From contig JAUIJQ010000006.1 of assembly GCA_030431165.1 (NCBI GenBank), forward strand, positions 1 through 21,701: a DNA stretch of 21,701 nucleotides. Direction: 5' to 3'. Both the position numbers and the translations under genes were made by a program. The stretch is from Rhodothermia bacterium. Lineage in GTDB: Bacteria > Bacteroidota > Rhodothermia > Rhodothermales > JABDKH01. This document shows positions 8,385 through 18,200 of this stretch, piece after piece. Below the pieces are notes generated by a model. It ran no database searches. It was not told where the DNA came from and saw nothing but the letters and a program-made list of their open reading frames with translations. Numbering within the stretch: position 1 is the first letter of the stretch; every line of letters starts with the position of its first letter.

Positions 8385-8408
8385 GGTGCGGCGAGTGCAA
8401 ATCGCACC
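8385..8408. terminator. Possible hairpin between convergent genes
   Basis: GGTGCG (8385-8390) and CGCACC (8403-8408) form a perfect 6-bp inverted repeat with a 12-base loop, 20 bases after the stop of hmgA and 20 bases beyond the stop of the convergent membrane-protein gene. A smaller CCGC-GAAC-GCGG hairpin sits just before it. There is no T-tract on either side, so this is a weak candidate for a bidirectional terminator. Confidence 0.25.
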
Positions 8409-8428
8409 TTCAGACGCGCTTGTTGATG

Positions 8429-10012
8429 CTATGCAGCCTCTTCGGCGGCCGGGACGTTGTGTCGTCGCTCCCGGCGAATTGGACCTCGGGGCGGCGCCGC
8501 GACGACTGCACCGCGAAACGCAACCGGGTACGGCAACCCGATGCCGCGTGTCACCTGGAGCCCGATCCATTGTGCAGAGACCTGGTCGGGAATTCGTTCT
8601 GCAAGCGAGATAACCTCTCCGGATGTTGTTCGCGCCGCTAGACGATAGCGTTCGCGCATCCCGATGTCGGATACTGCGGTCACCATGAGTTCAACGATCA
8701 TGGAGGCATCAATGCTTCGGGTACGTTCGAAGCCAAGGACACGTCGCTTGAGCTGAATCGCTGTATCGTCGGCGAGGATTCTACGCTCGACGAGGAGAAG
8801 GCGCAGCGCTTCGCTCAACGGGATGATCGTAAAAGCGCCAACTACTAGTGGTATCAGTACGTGGACATCCTGGCGTGCGATGATACCCGTGACAACCGCC
8901 CAAAGAACAGCGAATTGAGCCAGAATCCCGGCCAGCCTTCGCTCGCGACCTCGCCTCAATGTCACGCACACCCCGTTCGACCGTAGGTTATGCACCTCAA
9001 TTCCGTCGGCAACCATTGTCCCGGGTTCATGCGCTGCAATCCGTTCAGAGCGATAGACCGTAGACACCGGAAACGTCTGGCTTATCTCGCGGTCGGTGGC
9101 TGAAAACACGGGTACGGGAAAAAGCGCCAGGTATGAGCCCAGCGAAGAGCCCGTGCAGGTCACCTCGATCTCCCACACGGTGCGATCAGCAAACGATCCG
9201 ACTGATGAGGCTGGCAAATCGGCCGGGATATCGAACAGCACGGGAACGGCAATCCTGTTCGACCCGTCCTGCGCGGGCACTCCGCCAAAGTCCGCAACCT
9301 CACGCCAAACGACGACATCGCGTCGCGAGTGCGATCGACGAACATCAGGCGTCACTTCGCGTCGGCACGTCAGTGCTACGCGGAATACAGGCATCGCGTT
9401 GTCAGCGCGTCCACGATCGGTCTGCTCGCCGATCGCTGCGGCTGTGATGCCCGTTTCAATGACGGCTGACAATGCCCCTCCGGGCACAACGGGCGTTGAC
9501 TCAAGCTGCAGCGTGCTTGCACCGTATTGGTACCATCGTCGTAGGTCGCGAACCGTTGCAGCGAGGAGGATGACGGCGATCGCCGGGACGCCAGGAAGCA
9601 GCCAGACGAACTCATCGTCAAGCGTGGGCACCCCGTCCCGAATGGCGAGCGCCAGAACAATGGTGACAACGATCCAGAGGACCGTCACCGATGTCTTTGT
9701 AAGCGGGAACGTATCCCCTGACAACACGCGACCGTTCGCCCAGTCTGCCCGCCACTTCCAGGGTTCATCCGGAAAGCGGGCAAATCGTTGATAGACATCC
9801 GACTCGCGCTTGCAGAATCGCCAGGCCGAAAACAGACCAACCAGCGCTGCTGCGGTCAATCCCATCCCCGACAACAAAAGAGCCGTTGCGTCGCGGGCGT
9901 CCCCGTCAGTCAGCGTCGCCAGGGCTGCATACTCCAGGTACGCACCCACCGCAACGGCCGCCAGCGCGAGCAACGCAACCAGTCCGAGATATACACGAAA
10001 TCGGGGATGCAC
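8429..10012 (-). CDS. Conserved polytopic membrane protein with an internal extramembrane beta-rich domain, function unknown
   Basis: The 527-residue protein has four predicted membrane helices near residues 8-30, 43-64, 107-125 and 136-155, and two more near 362-405. The segment about 165-330 is rich in beta strands and resembles an arrestin-like sandwich. The motif FPDEPWKWRADWANG (80-94) and the pattern 'CTGSSLGSYLALFPVPVF' near 315-335 match, from memory, a family of uncharacterised membrane proteins (some annotated DUF3592-like) found in proteobacteria; this is recollection, not a search. The start is GTG at 10012: an in-frame TGA lies a few codons upstream, and the first helix follows the start at once. 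The C-terminal 20 residues are Arg- and Pro-rich. It is convergent with hmgA and is not obviously tied to any neighbour. Confidence 0.85.
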   Translation of the reverse strand: MHPRFRVYLGLVALLALAAVAVGAYLEYAALATLTDGDARDATALLLSGMGLTAAALVGLFSAWRFCKRESDVYQRFARFPDEPWKWRADWANGRVLSGDTFPLTKTSVTVLWIVVTIVLALAIRDGVPTLDDEFVWLLPGVPAIAVILLAATVRDLRRWYQYGASTLQLESTPVVPGGALSAVIETGITAAAIGEQTDRGRADNAMPVFRVALTCRREVTPDVRRSHSRRDVVVWREVADFGGVPAQDGSNRIAVPVLFDIPADLPASSVGSFADRTVWEIEVTCTGSSLGSYLALFPVPVFSATDREISQTFPVSTVYRSERIAAHEPGTMVADGIEVHNLRSNGVCVTLRRGRERRLAGILAQFAVLWAVVTGIIARQDVHVLIPLVVGAFTIIPLSEALRLLLVERRILADDTAIQLKRRVLGFERTRSIDASMIVELMVTAVSDIGMRERYRLAARTTSGEVISLAERIPDQVSAQWIGLQVTRGIGLPYPVAFRGAVVAAPPRGPIRRERRHNVPAAEEAA

Positions 10013-10427
10013 TTGGACGTGATGGTAATCGGGGAGTCATGATGTAGTATCGGCCTCCGAAAATGGCGCTTAATCGGTCCTCTGGGGAGTTGTTGATGAG
10101 ATTTCCCGGCTGCCGCCGGGGCCCGCCTGCCGGAACTTCTTGCCCGAACCAAGCCGGCCAAACCCGCGATCCCGTCAATCCTCAAACACCTGGGCAAGCC
10201 AGCCGCTATGGGACTCAAGCGCCCAATTGTAGCGCTCAGGGCGCGCAAACGCCCTTTGAACGGAGGCTCCGCCACCGCTACGGAGAACTCCGCACCTGCC
10301 GTGGCATGGCATTAGCGTTCAACCCGTCGCGTAGCGCCGACCGACTATAGTCCACCTTTCGATTCGTCGATACCGGAATGGTCAGTTTGGTCAAGAACCG
10401 GGTCTGGAACCCATTCCACGGGCATCT
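10013..10427. other. Gene-free intergenic stretch with GC-rich hairpins
   Basis: I see no supported gene in these 415 bases. Short frames exist on both strands, but they are rich in Arg, Pro and Gly and look like chance frames in GC-rich DNA. Two perfect 6-bp inverted repeats stand out: CCCGGC/GCCGGG with a 4-base loop (10105-10120) and AGGGCG/CGCCCT with a 6-base loop (10238-10255). A further CGGAG/CTCCG dyad lies near 10283-10294. The region separates divergent genes, so it must also hold their promoters, but no convincing hexamers were found. A structured RNA or regulatory leader is possible. Confidence 0.4.
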
Positions 10428-10856
10428 ATGAAGCTCACCTCCGCGCTCGCACGATTTCTCGTTCGCCTAACGCGACCTAGCAGCACACGGGTGCTACGAT
10501 CGGTTAATGCGGCCAGAAGCGCGCTCGGAATCCCGACGCTGGACTGCCTGCCAACCGGTCGACTTGCCCGGTACGACAACTGCCCGCTTGCCCGTTCCCT
10601 CCCCGGCGTCGTTGGATCTGACGGGGTCGCCTTTGCGCTACCCGAGCAGGCGCTGGCGGTGTCTGCAGCCTGGCGCACCTCGATCGAACTGTCGGCCGGC
10701 GGCGTATACATTGCGAGGCTCCCGCGGCACCTTCGACACTTCGTCGAAGACTTCGATCTCGGAGCCTACCCCGAACTACGAGACCGGGCTCCAATTCCAT
10801 CGCTGCGCACGGCAACAGACGAAGAGATCACTCGCTCCCGCAGACGCGCCGCCTGA
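10428..10856 (+). CDS. Small hypothetical protein
   Basis: The 142-residue product has an Arg-rich N-terminus, then NCPLARSL-PG near residues 51-60, then alternating hydrophobic residues, and a C-terminal LPRHLRHFVEDFDLGAYPEL segment (98-117). The 'DC/NCPLARSL ... LPxxxxxFVxxFDxGxYPEL' pattern resembles short uncharacterised proteins I recall from several bacterial phyla, which supports this frame over the overlapping ones on both strands. There is no signal peptide or membrane segment, and a single Cys in NCPLAR plus one upstream (residue 40). No function can be assigned. It stands alone between a divergent membrane-protein gene and the convergent T9SS gene cluster. Confidence is moderate because several overlapping frames are open here. 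Confidence 0.6.
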   Translation: MKLTSALARFLVRLTRPSSTRVLRSVNAARSALGIPTLDCLPTGRLARYDNCPLARSLPGVVGSDGVAFALPEQALAVSAAWRTSIELSAGGVYIARLPRHLRHFVEDFDLGAYPELRDRAPIPSLRTATDEEITRSRRRAA

Positions 10857-11004
10857 CACTCCCGTCAAGCGAAACGTTCGGCACTCACGCTGAACCCTTT
10901 TGCATGTCCGGATCCCCAGCCAGTCGCTGACTCAGGTTCAGGCGATTAACCCTTGCACAAAGAGCCTGTACGCGGTTGTGAGGAGTCTGCCCTCGCATCG
11001 GGAT

Positions 11005-11039
11005 TTGCGCGAGCACAGAGTGTTCAAGCGTGCGCGCAA
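11005..11039. terminator. Inverted repeat between convergent genes, possible bidirectional terminator
   Basis: TTGCGCG (11005-11011) and CGCGCAA (11033-11039) are perfect reverse complements; after a 2-base bulge, CAC (11014-11016) and GTG (11030-11032) extend the stem. It lies 29 bp beyond the stop codon of the PKD protein gene and about 150 bp beyond the stop of the small hypothetical gene on the other strand. No T-tract follows in either direction, so the terminator role is a guess from position and symmetry. Confidence 0.35.
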
Positions 11040-11068
11040 CCCCAACGGACTTGACCGGGTCCGCTCGA

Positions 11069-14000
11069 CTATCGCACGAGCGTGATCTTCCTCACCTGGC
11101 GGAACTGCTCCCCGTAGACCTGGATGAGATACAGACCGCTGGCCCGCTGACGCCCGTCGAACACAAAGTCGTGCTGCGTATCGGCCTCCAGCATGCCGTC
11201 GTGCAGGATGGCGACGCGCTCACCCAATACGTTGTATGCGGCGATAAAGACGTGCTGCTCGGTGACAAGTCTCAGCGACAGATCAGCCGTTGCCGCCGTC
11301 GGATTGGGATATACCTCAGACAGCTCAAACGAGGTAGGGTCAACAACCGGATTACCCTCTCCAAACGAAAGGTCGGCCAATACGGCGGTTGCCTGCTGTT
11401 CATTATTGTTGCTGGCTGCAACAATACCGCCGCGGATCGTCTGGCCCATGTTAACCGCCTGTGATCCAACCGTGGTCCAGCTAAGTCCGTCGGACGAGTA
11501 CTGCCCTTCAAACACGTTCTCAGTCCGTACGATGCGTAGCCACAACGGCGCCGACATCATGACACTCTGGGACTTGACTTCCCATCCACCATCAACAAGT
11601 CGATACGCAAACACGGGGCCTGACTCGGGAGTGAGCGTCATCGCGACATGTGGTGCGTCCTGTTCCAGCCCAGCGCGAAACATTACACCCGCGAACGCCC
11701 ATCGATCTGTGTTCTCGATGGAGTCGACCCTTACAGTCATTTGTTCGTCACCCGAGACGACGCGATGCACGTATTCGAACGCGTCGGTCCTCGGATCCTG
11801 GCTCGCGCCACCAGGTGCCTCAATTACCCAACGATCATCCTCGAACAGCACGGTGCCGCTCACGGCGACGGGACCAACTGTATTGACTTCGAGTGATAGC
11901 GGCAGTGGCTGAACAATCTGAACCGTTGACTGCTGTACATCCGTTGCGCCTTCGTTGTCAACGACCGTGAGTTTGACGATGTATGTGCCGGCGCCCGGGA
12001 ACGTGTGCGACATCGTGCTTTCGATGCCGGCTGTGCCGTCACCAAAATCCCAGACGTATTGGTCGATCAGCCCGTCTCCGTCTGTTGAACCGGTTGCGTC
12101 GAACACCCGCGTGAACGGATCATCGGGTGCTTCACTCACCGTAAATCGCGCTGCCGGCGACTGATTCGAAGCCGACGGAGCGGTGATGACCACAGTTTGC
12201 GTGGCACTCGACGAGGCGCCCTCAGAATCCTCGACGGCGAGTGACACCGTAAACGTCCCGGGCTTTGAATAGGTGTGCGTCACAACCGACCCCGTGGCGC
12301 TTCCGCCATCACCGAACGACCAGCGATACACCTGAATGTTGTTATCGGGATCGGAACTGGTTGTCGCGTCAAATGTCAGGCTCGCGGGCGCTTGACCTCC
12401 GGGTGGAGAAATCACGAGGCGAGCAACTGGTGGCTGATTCTGCAGTTCGCCCGATTCCTCGAAGATGGCTGCTACCTGTGCGGCGTTCAAGGCCTCGTTG
12501 TACAACCGCACGTCGTCGACATAGCCGGCCAGTGAGTTATTCTGACCCGACTGGGGCTCTCCATCGTGGAACAGCGTCGACTCTGCAACACGGCCGATGC
12601 CCGTGTCATCAATGTGTGGCCAGATCTGGGACCCTTCCCTCGCGCCAAATTCGACGCCGTCCAGAAAGCCTCGCAATGTTCGCGCGGAAATACCGCTGTT
12701 GCCGTTCAGCACCAGTGCAACGTGGTGCCACGCCCCGGAGCGAACACCACCGGTGGCAATGAAGGAGCCCGACCATCCAGACTCTTCGACGCGCGTGTTC
12801 CAACCACCGACATACAGAAGACCATCGTACAGATAGATGTTCAGACCGCGGGTCGGACCACCGGCCTCAAAGACAACCTGCTTGCGTCCTGATTCGAAAC
12901 GGTTATCGACGCGGAACCACAGCGAGATGGTGCGTCGACGCAGAATGAGGTCGTTCAGGTCGGGCGAATCGGGAACCGACACACCTGCGTTCGAGCCGTC
13001 CAGCCTCAGCGCTCGTCCAAAAACGCCGTTATCCGATCTGGTAGCCGCACCCTGCAGCGTGCCGTGATATCCAAGTCCGGATGCATCGTTAACCGTGTTG
13101 CCCGACGGCTCATCAAACGTGTAGTGCAGTACGAGTCCGCCCTCTGCGGGAGGCGCCGCGACGTTGATCGTGCGCGTTGCGGTGGCAACCGCGCCGTCGT
13201 CATCCGTCACCTGCAGCAATACTTCGAAAGCGCCGGGCGTCGTATATGTGCGCGACGCGGTAACACCCGTTGCGGAGCCACCGTCACCAAAGGTCCAGGC
13301 ATACGCTGCAACAGATCCGTCGCTATCCGTGGATCCTGACGCATCGAAGTCAACCGTAAGCGGAGCAACGCCATTGCTTGTGCTCACGGTAAACGCTGCG
13401 GACGGCGCGGCGTTACTCGGAGATGTTACGCTGACTGGTCTCGTAGCTGAAACAGAGGCACCGTCGTCATCCGTAACTGTCAGGCGCACCGTGTATGACC
13501 CCACCGCTTCGTATGTATGTGTAGCATTGATACCGAGCGCGGTGTGTCCATCCCCGAACTCCCAGGCATACGAAACGATCGAGCCGTCACTGTCGCTTGA
13601 GCCCGATGCGTCTACCGACACAGGCAGTGGTGCATTGCCGCTCGACGGCGTCAGCGTAAAGCTGGCCTGCGGCGACACATTGGCAGGCGCGGCGACCTGA
13701 ATCTGGCGGCTGACGGATGTTGACGCCCCGTCATCGTCGGTGACGGTGAGCATCAGCGTGTACGTGCCTGGAATCACATACTCGTGCTGCGCCGTTGCGC
13801 CGCTTCCAGTTGCGCCGTCGCCAAAACTCCAGGCATAATTCGAGATCGTCCCGTCGGCGTCAGAGCTCGACTGCGCATCGGTAGAGACCAACAGCGGCGC
13901 CGATCCGGACTGCGGCGTTGCGGTAAATGCCGCGGTCGGTGGCTGATTTGAGGGCGACGAGACCGTTACAGTGCGCGTTGTTGAGCCCGCACTTTCGTCA

Positions 14001-15217
14001 TTATCTGTAACAACGAGTGTTATGGTGTAAGTACCAACCGTCGAATACGTGTGGCTCGCCGTTACGCCCTGGGCTGTAGCGCCGTCACCGAAGTCCCATT
14101 CGTACGACACGATTGAACCGTCAAGATCACTCGAACCGTTTGCATCGACGTTCACAGAGACGGGCACAATGCCGGATGTCGGCGTAACCGAGAACGAAGC
14201 ACGGGGCGCCTCATTCACGGGCTCATTGACGGTCACGGGGAGCGTCGCGGTCGACCATCCGCCCACATCGTTGGTGACGCGAAGCGTGATAACGTAGCTA
14301 CCCGGGCTGTTGTACGTATGTGCTGCGGTGGCCCCGGCCGCCGTTGCGCCATCCCCAAAATCCCAGGCGTAGGTCGTAATAATGCCGACCGGGTCAGAAC
14401 TCGCCGATGCGTCGACAGAGACAATCAGCGGCGCCGGGCCATTGTCCGGCGACGCAATAAAAGACGCAATCGGAGGCGGGCGCTGAACACTGCCGACTGT
14501 GATCTGGCGCGACGCCGTTCCAGCGGCACCTTCGTTGTCGACTACAGTCAACACGACGTCATACGTACCCGGCGTTTCGAAGGTATGCGACGCCAGGCTG
14601 CCAGATGCTCCCTGCCCCGTACCAAAGTCCCACGCGTAGCTTACGATGTTTCCGTCCGGGTCATCACTCGCGGCTGCATCGAAGTCGACGCTCAAAGGTG
14701 CCGGGCCGGCGAGCGTACTGGCATCAAACGCCGCAATGGGAGACCGATTAGCGGGAATCCCTGTCAGTGAGGTGACGTTGTAGATCGCGTCGGGGAGAAA
14801 CGTCGCGTCACCCCGATACGGAGGGGTGCTATCAAGCTGTACATCAACCGTACTGCCCGACGTCCCCCACTCTGTTGACGATGATGCATCCCACACGCGA
14901 AACGCCAGCGCCTCGCCGCCGACCATCCCGTCTACTTCGGTGGTAAACGGATCGTCTCCCCAAACCGTGACGGCAACGACCTGCCCTGACCACGTGGCGG
15001 TCCCTGCACAGAGACCGGCGGGCGTAAAGACGGCCAGTTCGTCTCCTGATGCCAGCGCGTTACCATCAAGCGATGGCCCGATGGCAGGATCGATCAGGAC
15101 CGTTGCGTTTGATCCGGTGCCGGCGCTGCACGAATCAAAGTGCACCTGGGCGCGTGCGGGTACAGCTGCGGCAAGGGCAAATAGCGCGGCGACTACGCCG
15201 CTGGTACGGTAGTGCAT
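11069..15217 (-). CDS. T9SS-secreted multidomain surface protein: eight PKD domains, LamG, DUF1349-like domain and sorting domain
   Basis: The product has 1382 residues. Residues 1-24 are a signal peptide (cut after ARA/Q). Residues 25-156 form a beta-rich domain with two cysteines. Six PKD domains follow at 157-690, each about 89 residues with the W-[DE/S/T]-FGDG core, the H-x-Y-x-x-PGx[Y/F] turn and the DDDGA strand end. A LamG/concanavalin-like domain spans about 691-925 (LHYTFDE start, AGYVDDVRLYNEAL end). Two more PKD domains cover 926-1105. A second beta-sandwich at 1106-1289 resembles DUF1349. Residues 1290-1382 are the T9SS type A sorting domain (VYPNPTAATADLSL, then SGLYLIQV, ending LVR). 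The protein should cross the outer membrane and be attached to or released from the cell surface, perhaps binding polysaccharide. It starts 24 bp after the cytochrome-domain gene, so they are probably co-transcribed. Confidence 0.93.
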   Translation of the reverse strand: MHYRTSGVVAALFALAAAVPARAQVHFDSCSAGTGSNATVLIDPAIGPSLDGNALASGDELAVFTPAGLCAGTATWSGQVVAVTVWGDDPFTTEVDGMVGGEALAFRVWDASSSTEWGTSGSTVDVQLDSTPPYRGDATFLPDAIYNVTSLTGIPANRSPIAAFDASTLAGPAPLSVDFDAAASDDPDGNIVSYAWDFGTGQGASGSLASHTFETPGTYDVVLTVVDNEGAAGTASRQITVGSVQRPPPIASFIASPDNGPAPLIVSVDASASSDPVGIITTYAWDFGDGATAAGATAAHTYNSPGSYVITLRVTNDVGGWSTATLPVTVNEPVNEAPRASFSVTPTSGIVPVSVNVDANGSSDLDGSIVSYEWDFGDGATAQGVTASHTYSTVGTYTITLVVTDNDESAGSTTRTVTVSSPSNQPPTAAFTATPQSGSAPLLVSTDAQSSSDADGTISNYAWSFGDGATGSGATAQHEYVIPGTYTLMLTVTDDDGASTSVSRQIQVAAPANVSPQASFTLTPSSGNAPLPVSVDASGSSDSDGSIVSYAWEFGDGHTALGINATHTYEAVGSYTVRLTVTDDDGASVSATRPVSVTSPSNAAPSAAFTVSTSNGVAPLTVDFDASGSTDSDGSVAAYAWTFGDGGSATGVTASRTYTTPGAFEVLLQVTDDDGAVATATRTINVAAPPAEGGLVLHYTFDEPSGNTVNDASGLGYHGTLQGAATRSDNGVFGRALRLDGSNAGVSVPDSPDLNDLILRRRTISLWFRVDNRFESGRKQVVFEAGGPTRGLNIYLYDGLLYVGGWNTRVEESGWSGSFIATGGVRSGAWHHVALVLNGNSGISARTLRGFLDGVEFGAREGSQIWPHIDDTGIGRVAESTLFHDGEPQSGQNNSLAGYVDDVRLYNEALNAAQVAAIFEESGELQNQPPVARLVISPPGGQAPASLTFDATTSSDPDNNIQVYRWSFGDGGSATGSVVTHTYSKPGTFTVSLAVEDSEGASSSATQTVVITAPSASNQSPAARFTVSEAPDDPFTRVFDATGSTDGDGLIDQYVWDFGDGTAGIESTMSHTFPGAGTYIVKLTVVDNEGATDVQQSTVQIVQPLPLSLEVNTVGPVAVSGTVLFEDDRWVIEAPGGASQDPRTDAFEYVHRVVSGDEQMTVRVDSIENTDRWAFAGVMFRAGLEQDAPHVAMTLTPESGPVFAYRLVDGGWEVKSQSVMMSAPLWLRIVRTENVFEGQYSSDGLSWTTVGSQAVNMGQTIRGGIVAASNNNEQQATAVLADLSFGEGNPVVDPTSFELSEVYPNPTAATADLSLRLVTEQHVFIAAYNVLGERVAILHDGMLEADTQHDFVFDGRQRASGLYLIQVYGEQFRQVRKITLVR
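13148..14749 (-). repeat. Tandem array of six PKD-domain coding repeats
   Basis: The stretch codes for six successive PKD domains of 88-90 residues (267 bp or so each). Each repeat has the order N-x-x-P-x-A-x-F ... APL-V-D-A-S-S-D-x-DG-I-x-Y-x-W-x-FGDG ... HTY-x-x-PG-Y-x-V-L-x-V-T-D-DG. The repeats are clearly related but not identical, so they look like old duplications under selection rather than a recent expansion. Two further copies lie at 11903-12442 after the LamG-coding segment. Confidence 0.9.
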
Positions 15218-15241
15218 TCGGGAAGTAGGCGGTGGGGTGCC

Positions 15242-18200
15242 TTACCTGACGAGCAGCATCTGCTTGAATTCAATCTTGTCGGCTGAAATCAACCGGTAGA
15301 GATAGACTCCACTTGCAAGATTGCTTCCGTCAAGAGAGACGGAGTGGGGACCAGCTTCTTGCTCTTCGTCCAGGATGACGAGGATTCGTTCGCCAACGAC
15401 GTTGAACACCTCGAGCGTGACCGGACCAGGTCGTCCGAGGCGATAACTGATCGTTGTACGATCCGAGAATGGGTTCGGGTAGTTCTGTTCAAGCGAGACG
15501 TCCTGAGGCAGGTCGTCCAGTTCTACGACAAGCACAGCATCCTCGCTATAGGCGAGATCATAGAGCGCTCGCCCGGATTCAATCGCATCGGTGATGTTCG
15601 CTGTGCCTAATGACATGGATTCCACGGATGACGGCATCTGGCCTTCCAGTTGCAGGCGTTCGCCCGCGGTGGCCCCTTCAACGACACCTTGCGTAAGCGC
15701 ATCGTCACCTACAACGCGCAGCAGCGCTTTGCCGCCAACCACAGAGCCCTCTCCGACAACGCGACCGTCTCCCGCAATGACATTGATTCGCATGCCATCC
15801 GCATACTCAGGTGCAGACACAATCAACGTCGCTGACGATGCCACACCGAACGGGTCAAACTGTGCGCTGGCACGCACCGCGGTCTTCCCGGCTACCGGGT
15901 AGACCAGCGTCGCACCGCCCGCTGCATGAAGCTTGTATCCCTGCCCCGGACGCATGGTGCCTATCTCGTCGATGCCGAAGTCCGGGTAGTACACGCGCCC
16001 GGCGTAGTCCTTGACAAGCGTGATGTTTGATGCGACCGACTCAAGTGCATCACCAATTGCCATTTCCTGCGAGGCAAGGAACGGAATCTGGTTCCAACCT
16101 TCGCTCAGCGTAACGCCGGTCGATGCGTTTAGCGTCGACCCCGAAAGTTCGAGTGCAACGGCGCGATCTGCATAGACCTGGTACGACTCAAGTGGCGACC
16201 AGTCGCCGATCGTATTAAGCCCAGACTCCGGATGGAACTGCATACCGTTGCCGTCTTTGACCAACGTGATATCTGCGGCGATGTCTGCAAAAACGTCCGA
16301 CATGTTCGGTGAGCTCGGCACGACGTAGCTCGACACCATGTTCCAGCCCTGGAGTAGCGGCACCGACTGAAGGTCGGCTGTCGGTCCGGAGCACCCGGCT
16401 CCGTCGCAGGGCACGATACCCTCCGAGAACCAGCGCCGCGCATTCACATCGCTCCACACGGCCATGACAACGTCGCCTTCGACGAGCTGAACGGCCGGCC
16501 AGACAACGAACTTGCCGTCGCCAACCTCATTCGGGCCCGTCGGATCGTTGCGCATGAACGTTCCGTTGACGTAGAAGTCTACCCCGCCGGTTGGATACAC
16601 ATTGCTCGGAATGACGGCTTCGGTCTCGACCAGCCCGACTCGAAGTTCATTCCACGAAATGGTGATGCTTACAGAGTCGGGAAGCGGGCCTGGATCCGGA
16701 TCTGGATCAGGATCTGGATCAGGATCTGGATCTGGGTCTGGATCAGGGTCAGGGTCAGGATCCGTCGTTGTCCCGGTGACAAGGCTCTGCCACTTCGATC
16801 CGCTGTTCATGATGTTGTCGAAGTGAGCAGCAAGATCACGCAGGATGTCCTTATTGACCCCATTGAGCTTGTTCGCCCGCCAGACATGCCGATAGATGTT
16901 TGCGACCTGCTCTTCCTCATCGACCACAAATGTCGATGCGGGATCGATGTTGATCGTGTACGGTTGGTTCCACTGGTCGCGTATGTTGGCACCCGGCCAA
17001 CCGCGGTCAACACATGGCTGGTTGGCGTAACCGCCAACACGCGCATCGTAGTTCGTGGCCAGCGGGTTCGACGCCATGGGCTCACAAACCTTGTTGAAGG
17101 TCGGATCCTCTTTGACATAGGCGTCAAAGAACGCGCGCATCTGCTCGAAGTACTTGTTGTAGAACGCGGCCATTCCGGCAGAGCTCACATCATCAAGCAC
17201 GTGTCGGCTCTTGCGGTGGCTCGTCATGTAGACATCGCGACCGAGGAAGTAGGGCTGCAGGCCGTTCGGCGAGAAGCCGCGGTCGTAAGCAGCAAGCCCC
17301 GAGCTGTTGCGCGACAATCCATTCTCGCCAAAGCTCGAAAGGAACTGAACGTTATTGATCAGATTCGCGAGGTAGCGATAACCCGTGTTCGAGTGGGCAA
17401 AGTGCGAGATCTGGTATCCGTAGTCGTTCGGACCGGTTGAGTGTGCGGCGGGATAGCAACCGTAGTTCGCGTACGTCGCGACCTGGTACCACGAGTGGTT
17501 TCTCCAAAGCTCGCCACGGGCATCACCCTCGGGGCTGTACAGCCACGAGTTGTTCGGATCTGCCGCGCCTGCAAGGCGCCCGGCCATCTCGAAGAGCGTC
17601 CGCTCCATGCGGGTCCAGCCGCGGCAACTTCCAAACGTACCGTCGTTGTTCTCGTCGAACAGTTGCGAGTGGTCATCCTGATAGTCGTACCCGGACATCA
17701 CCTGCCCCTCAAGGAGCGGCATAAACATCGAACGAATGCCGTCCACTGTCGAGACGCTCTTTTGCTGAACTGTCGAACCAACGTTGATGTTGTTCCAGTT
17801 CCGCTTCATCTCGTAGGTATAGACGCGGCCCGTGTTGTACAGTGATTCGAGATTACCGGCACGTGCGTCGTCTAGATAGTCCTGGAGCAGCGGGCCCCAG
17901 GCGCTCTCACTCTCAGGCTTGTAGTCGATCAGGTGCTTGATCGGCAGCCATGCATGCCACGAAGGCATGGTGATAGCAATCGGGATGTCGTAGTAGTTGA
18001 ACGGCCGATCGTTGTTGCCGGGCTCGTACTCATTCAGTACCCGAACGAAGTCAGCATGACTGTCAGAGTCGTAGTCCAACACCTCACACGAGCCGAACAT
18101 CCATATATGTGAAGGCGACTTGGAAAGGGGCTGCCCCGTAATGAAGCTGTTTCCCGGCTGGTACGGTTCGCACCAGGGATAAGCCCGTTCCTCTTTCACA

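Noticed and set aside
10063..10350. A 95-codon plus-strand frame and an overlapping 121-codon minus-strand frame in the gap before the small hypothetical gene
   Set aside because: Both are rich in Arg, Gly and Pro, lack any motif, and cross the GC-rich hairpins; neither looks like a protein.
11193..14770. Many plus-strand frames opposite the PKD protein gene, some over 140 codons
   Set aside because: They mirror the repeated PKD codons on the other strand and show the Ser/Thr/Pro/Val-rich pattern of antisense shadows. The minus-strand frame is continuous for 1382 codons with clear domains.
16602..16826. Plus-strand Gly-Ser repeat frame opposite the Asp-Pro linker
   Set aside because: The Gly-Ser run is the antisense reading of the hexamer repeat that encodes Asp-Pro; it is not a separate gene.
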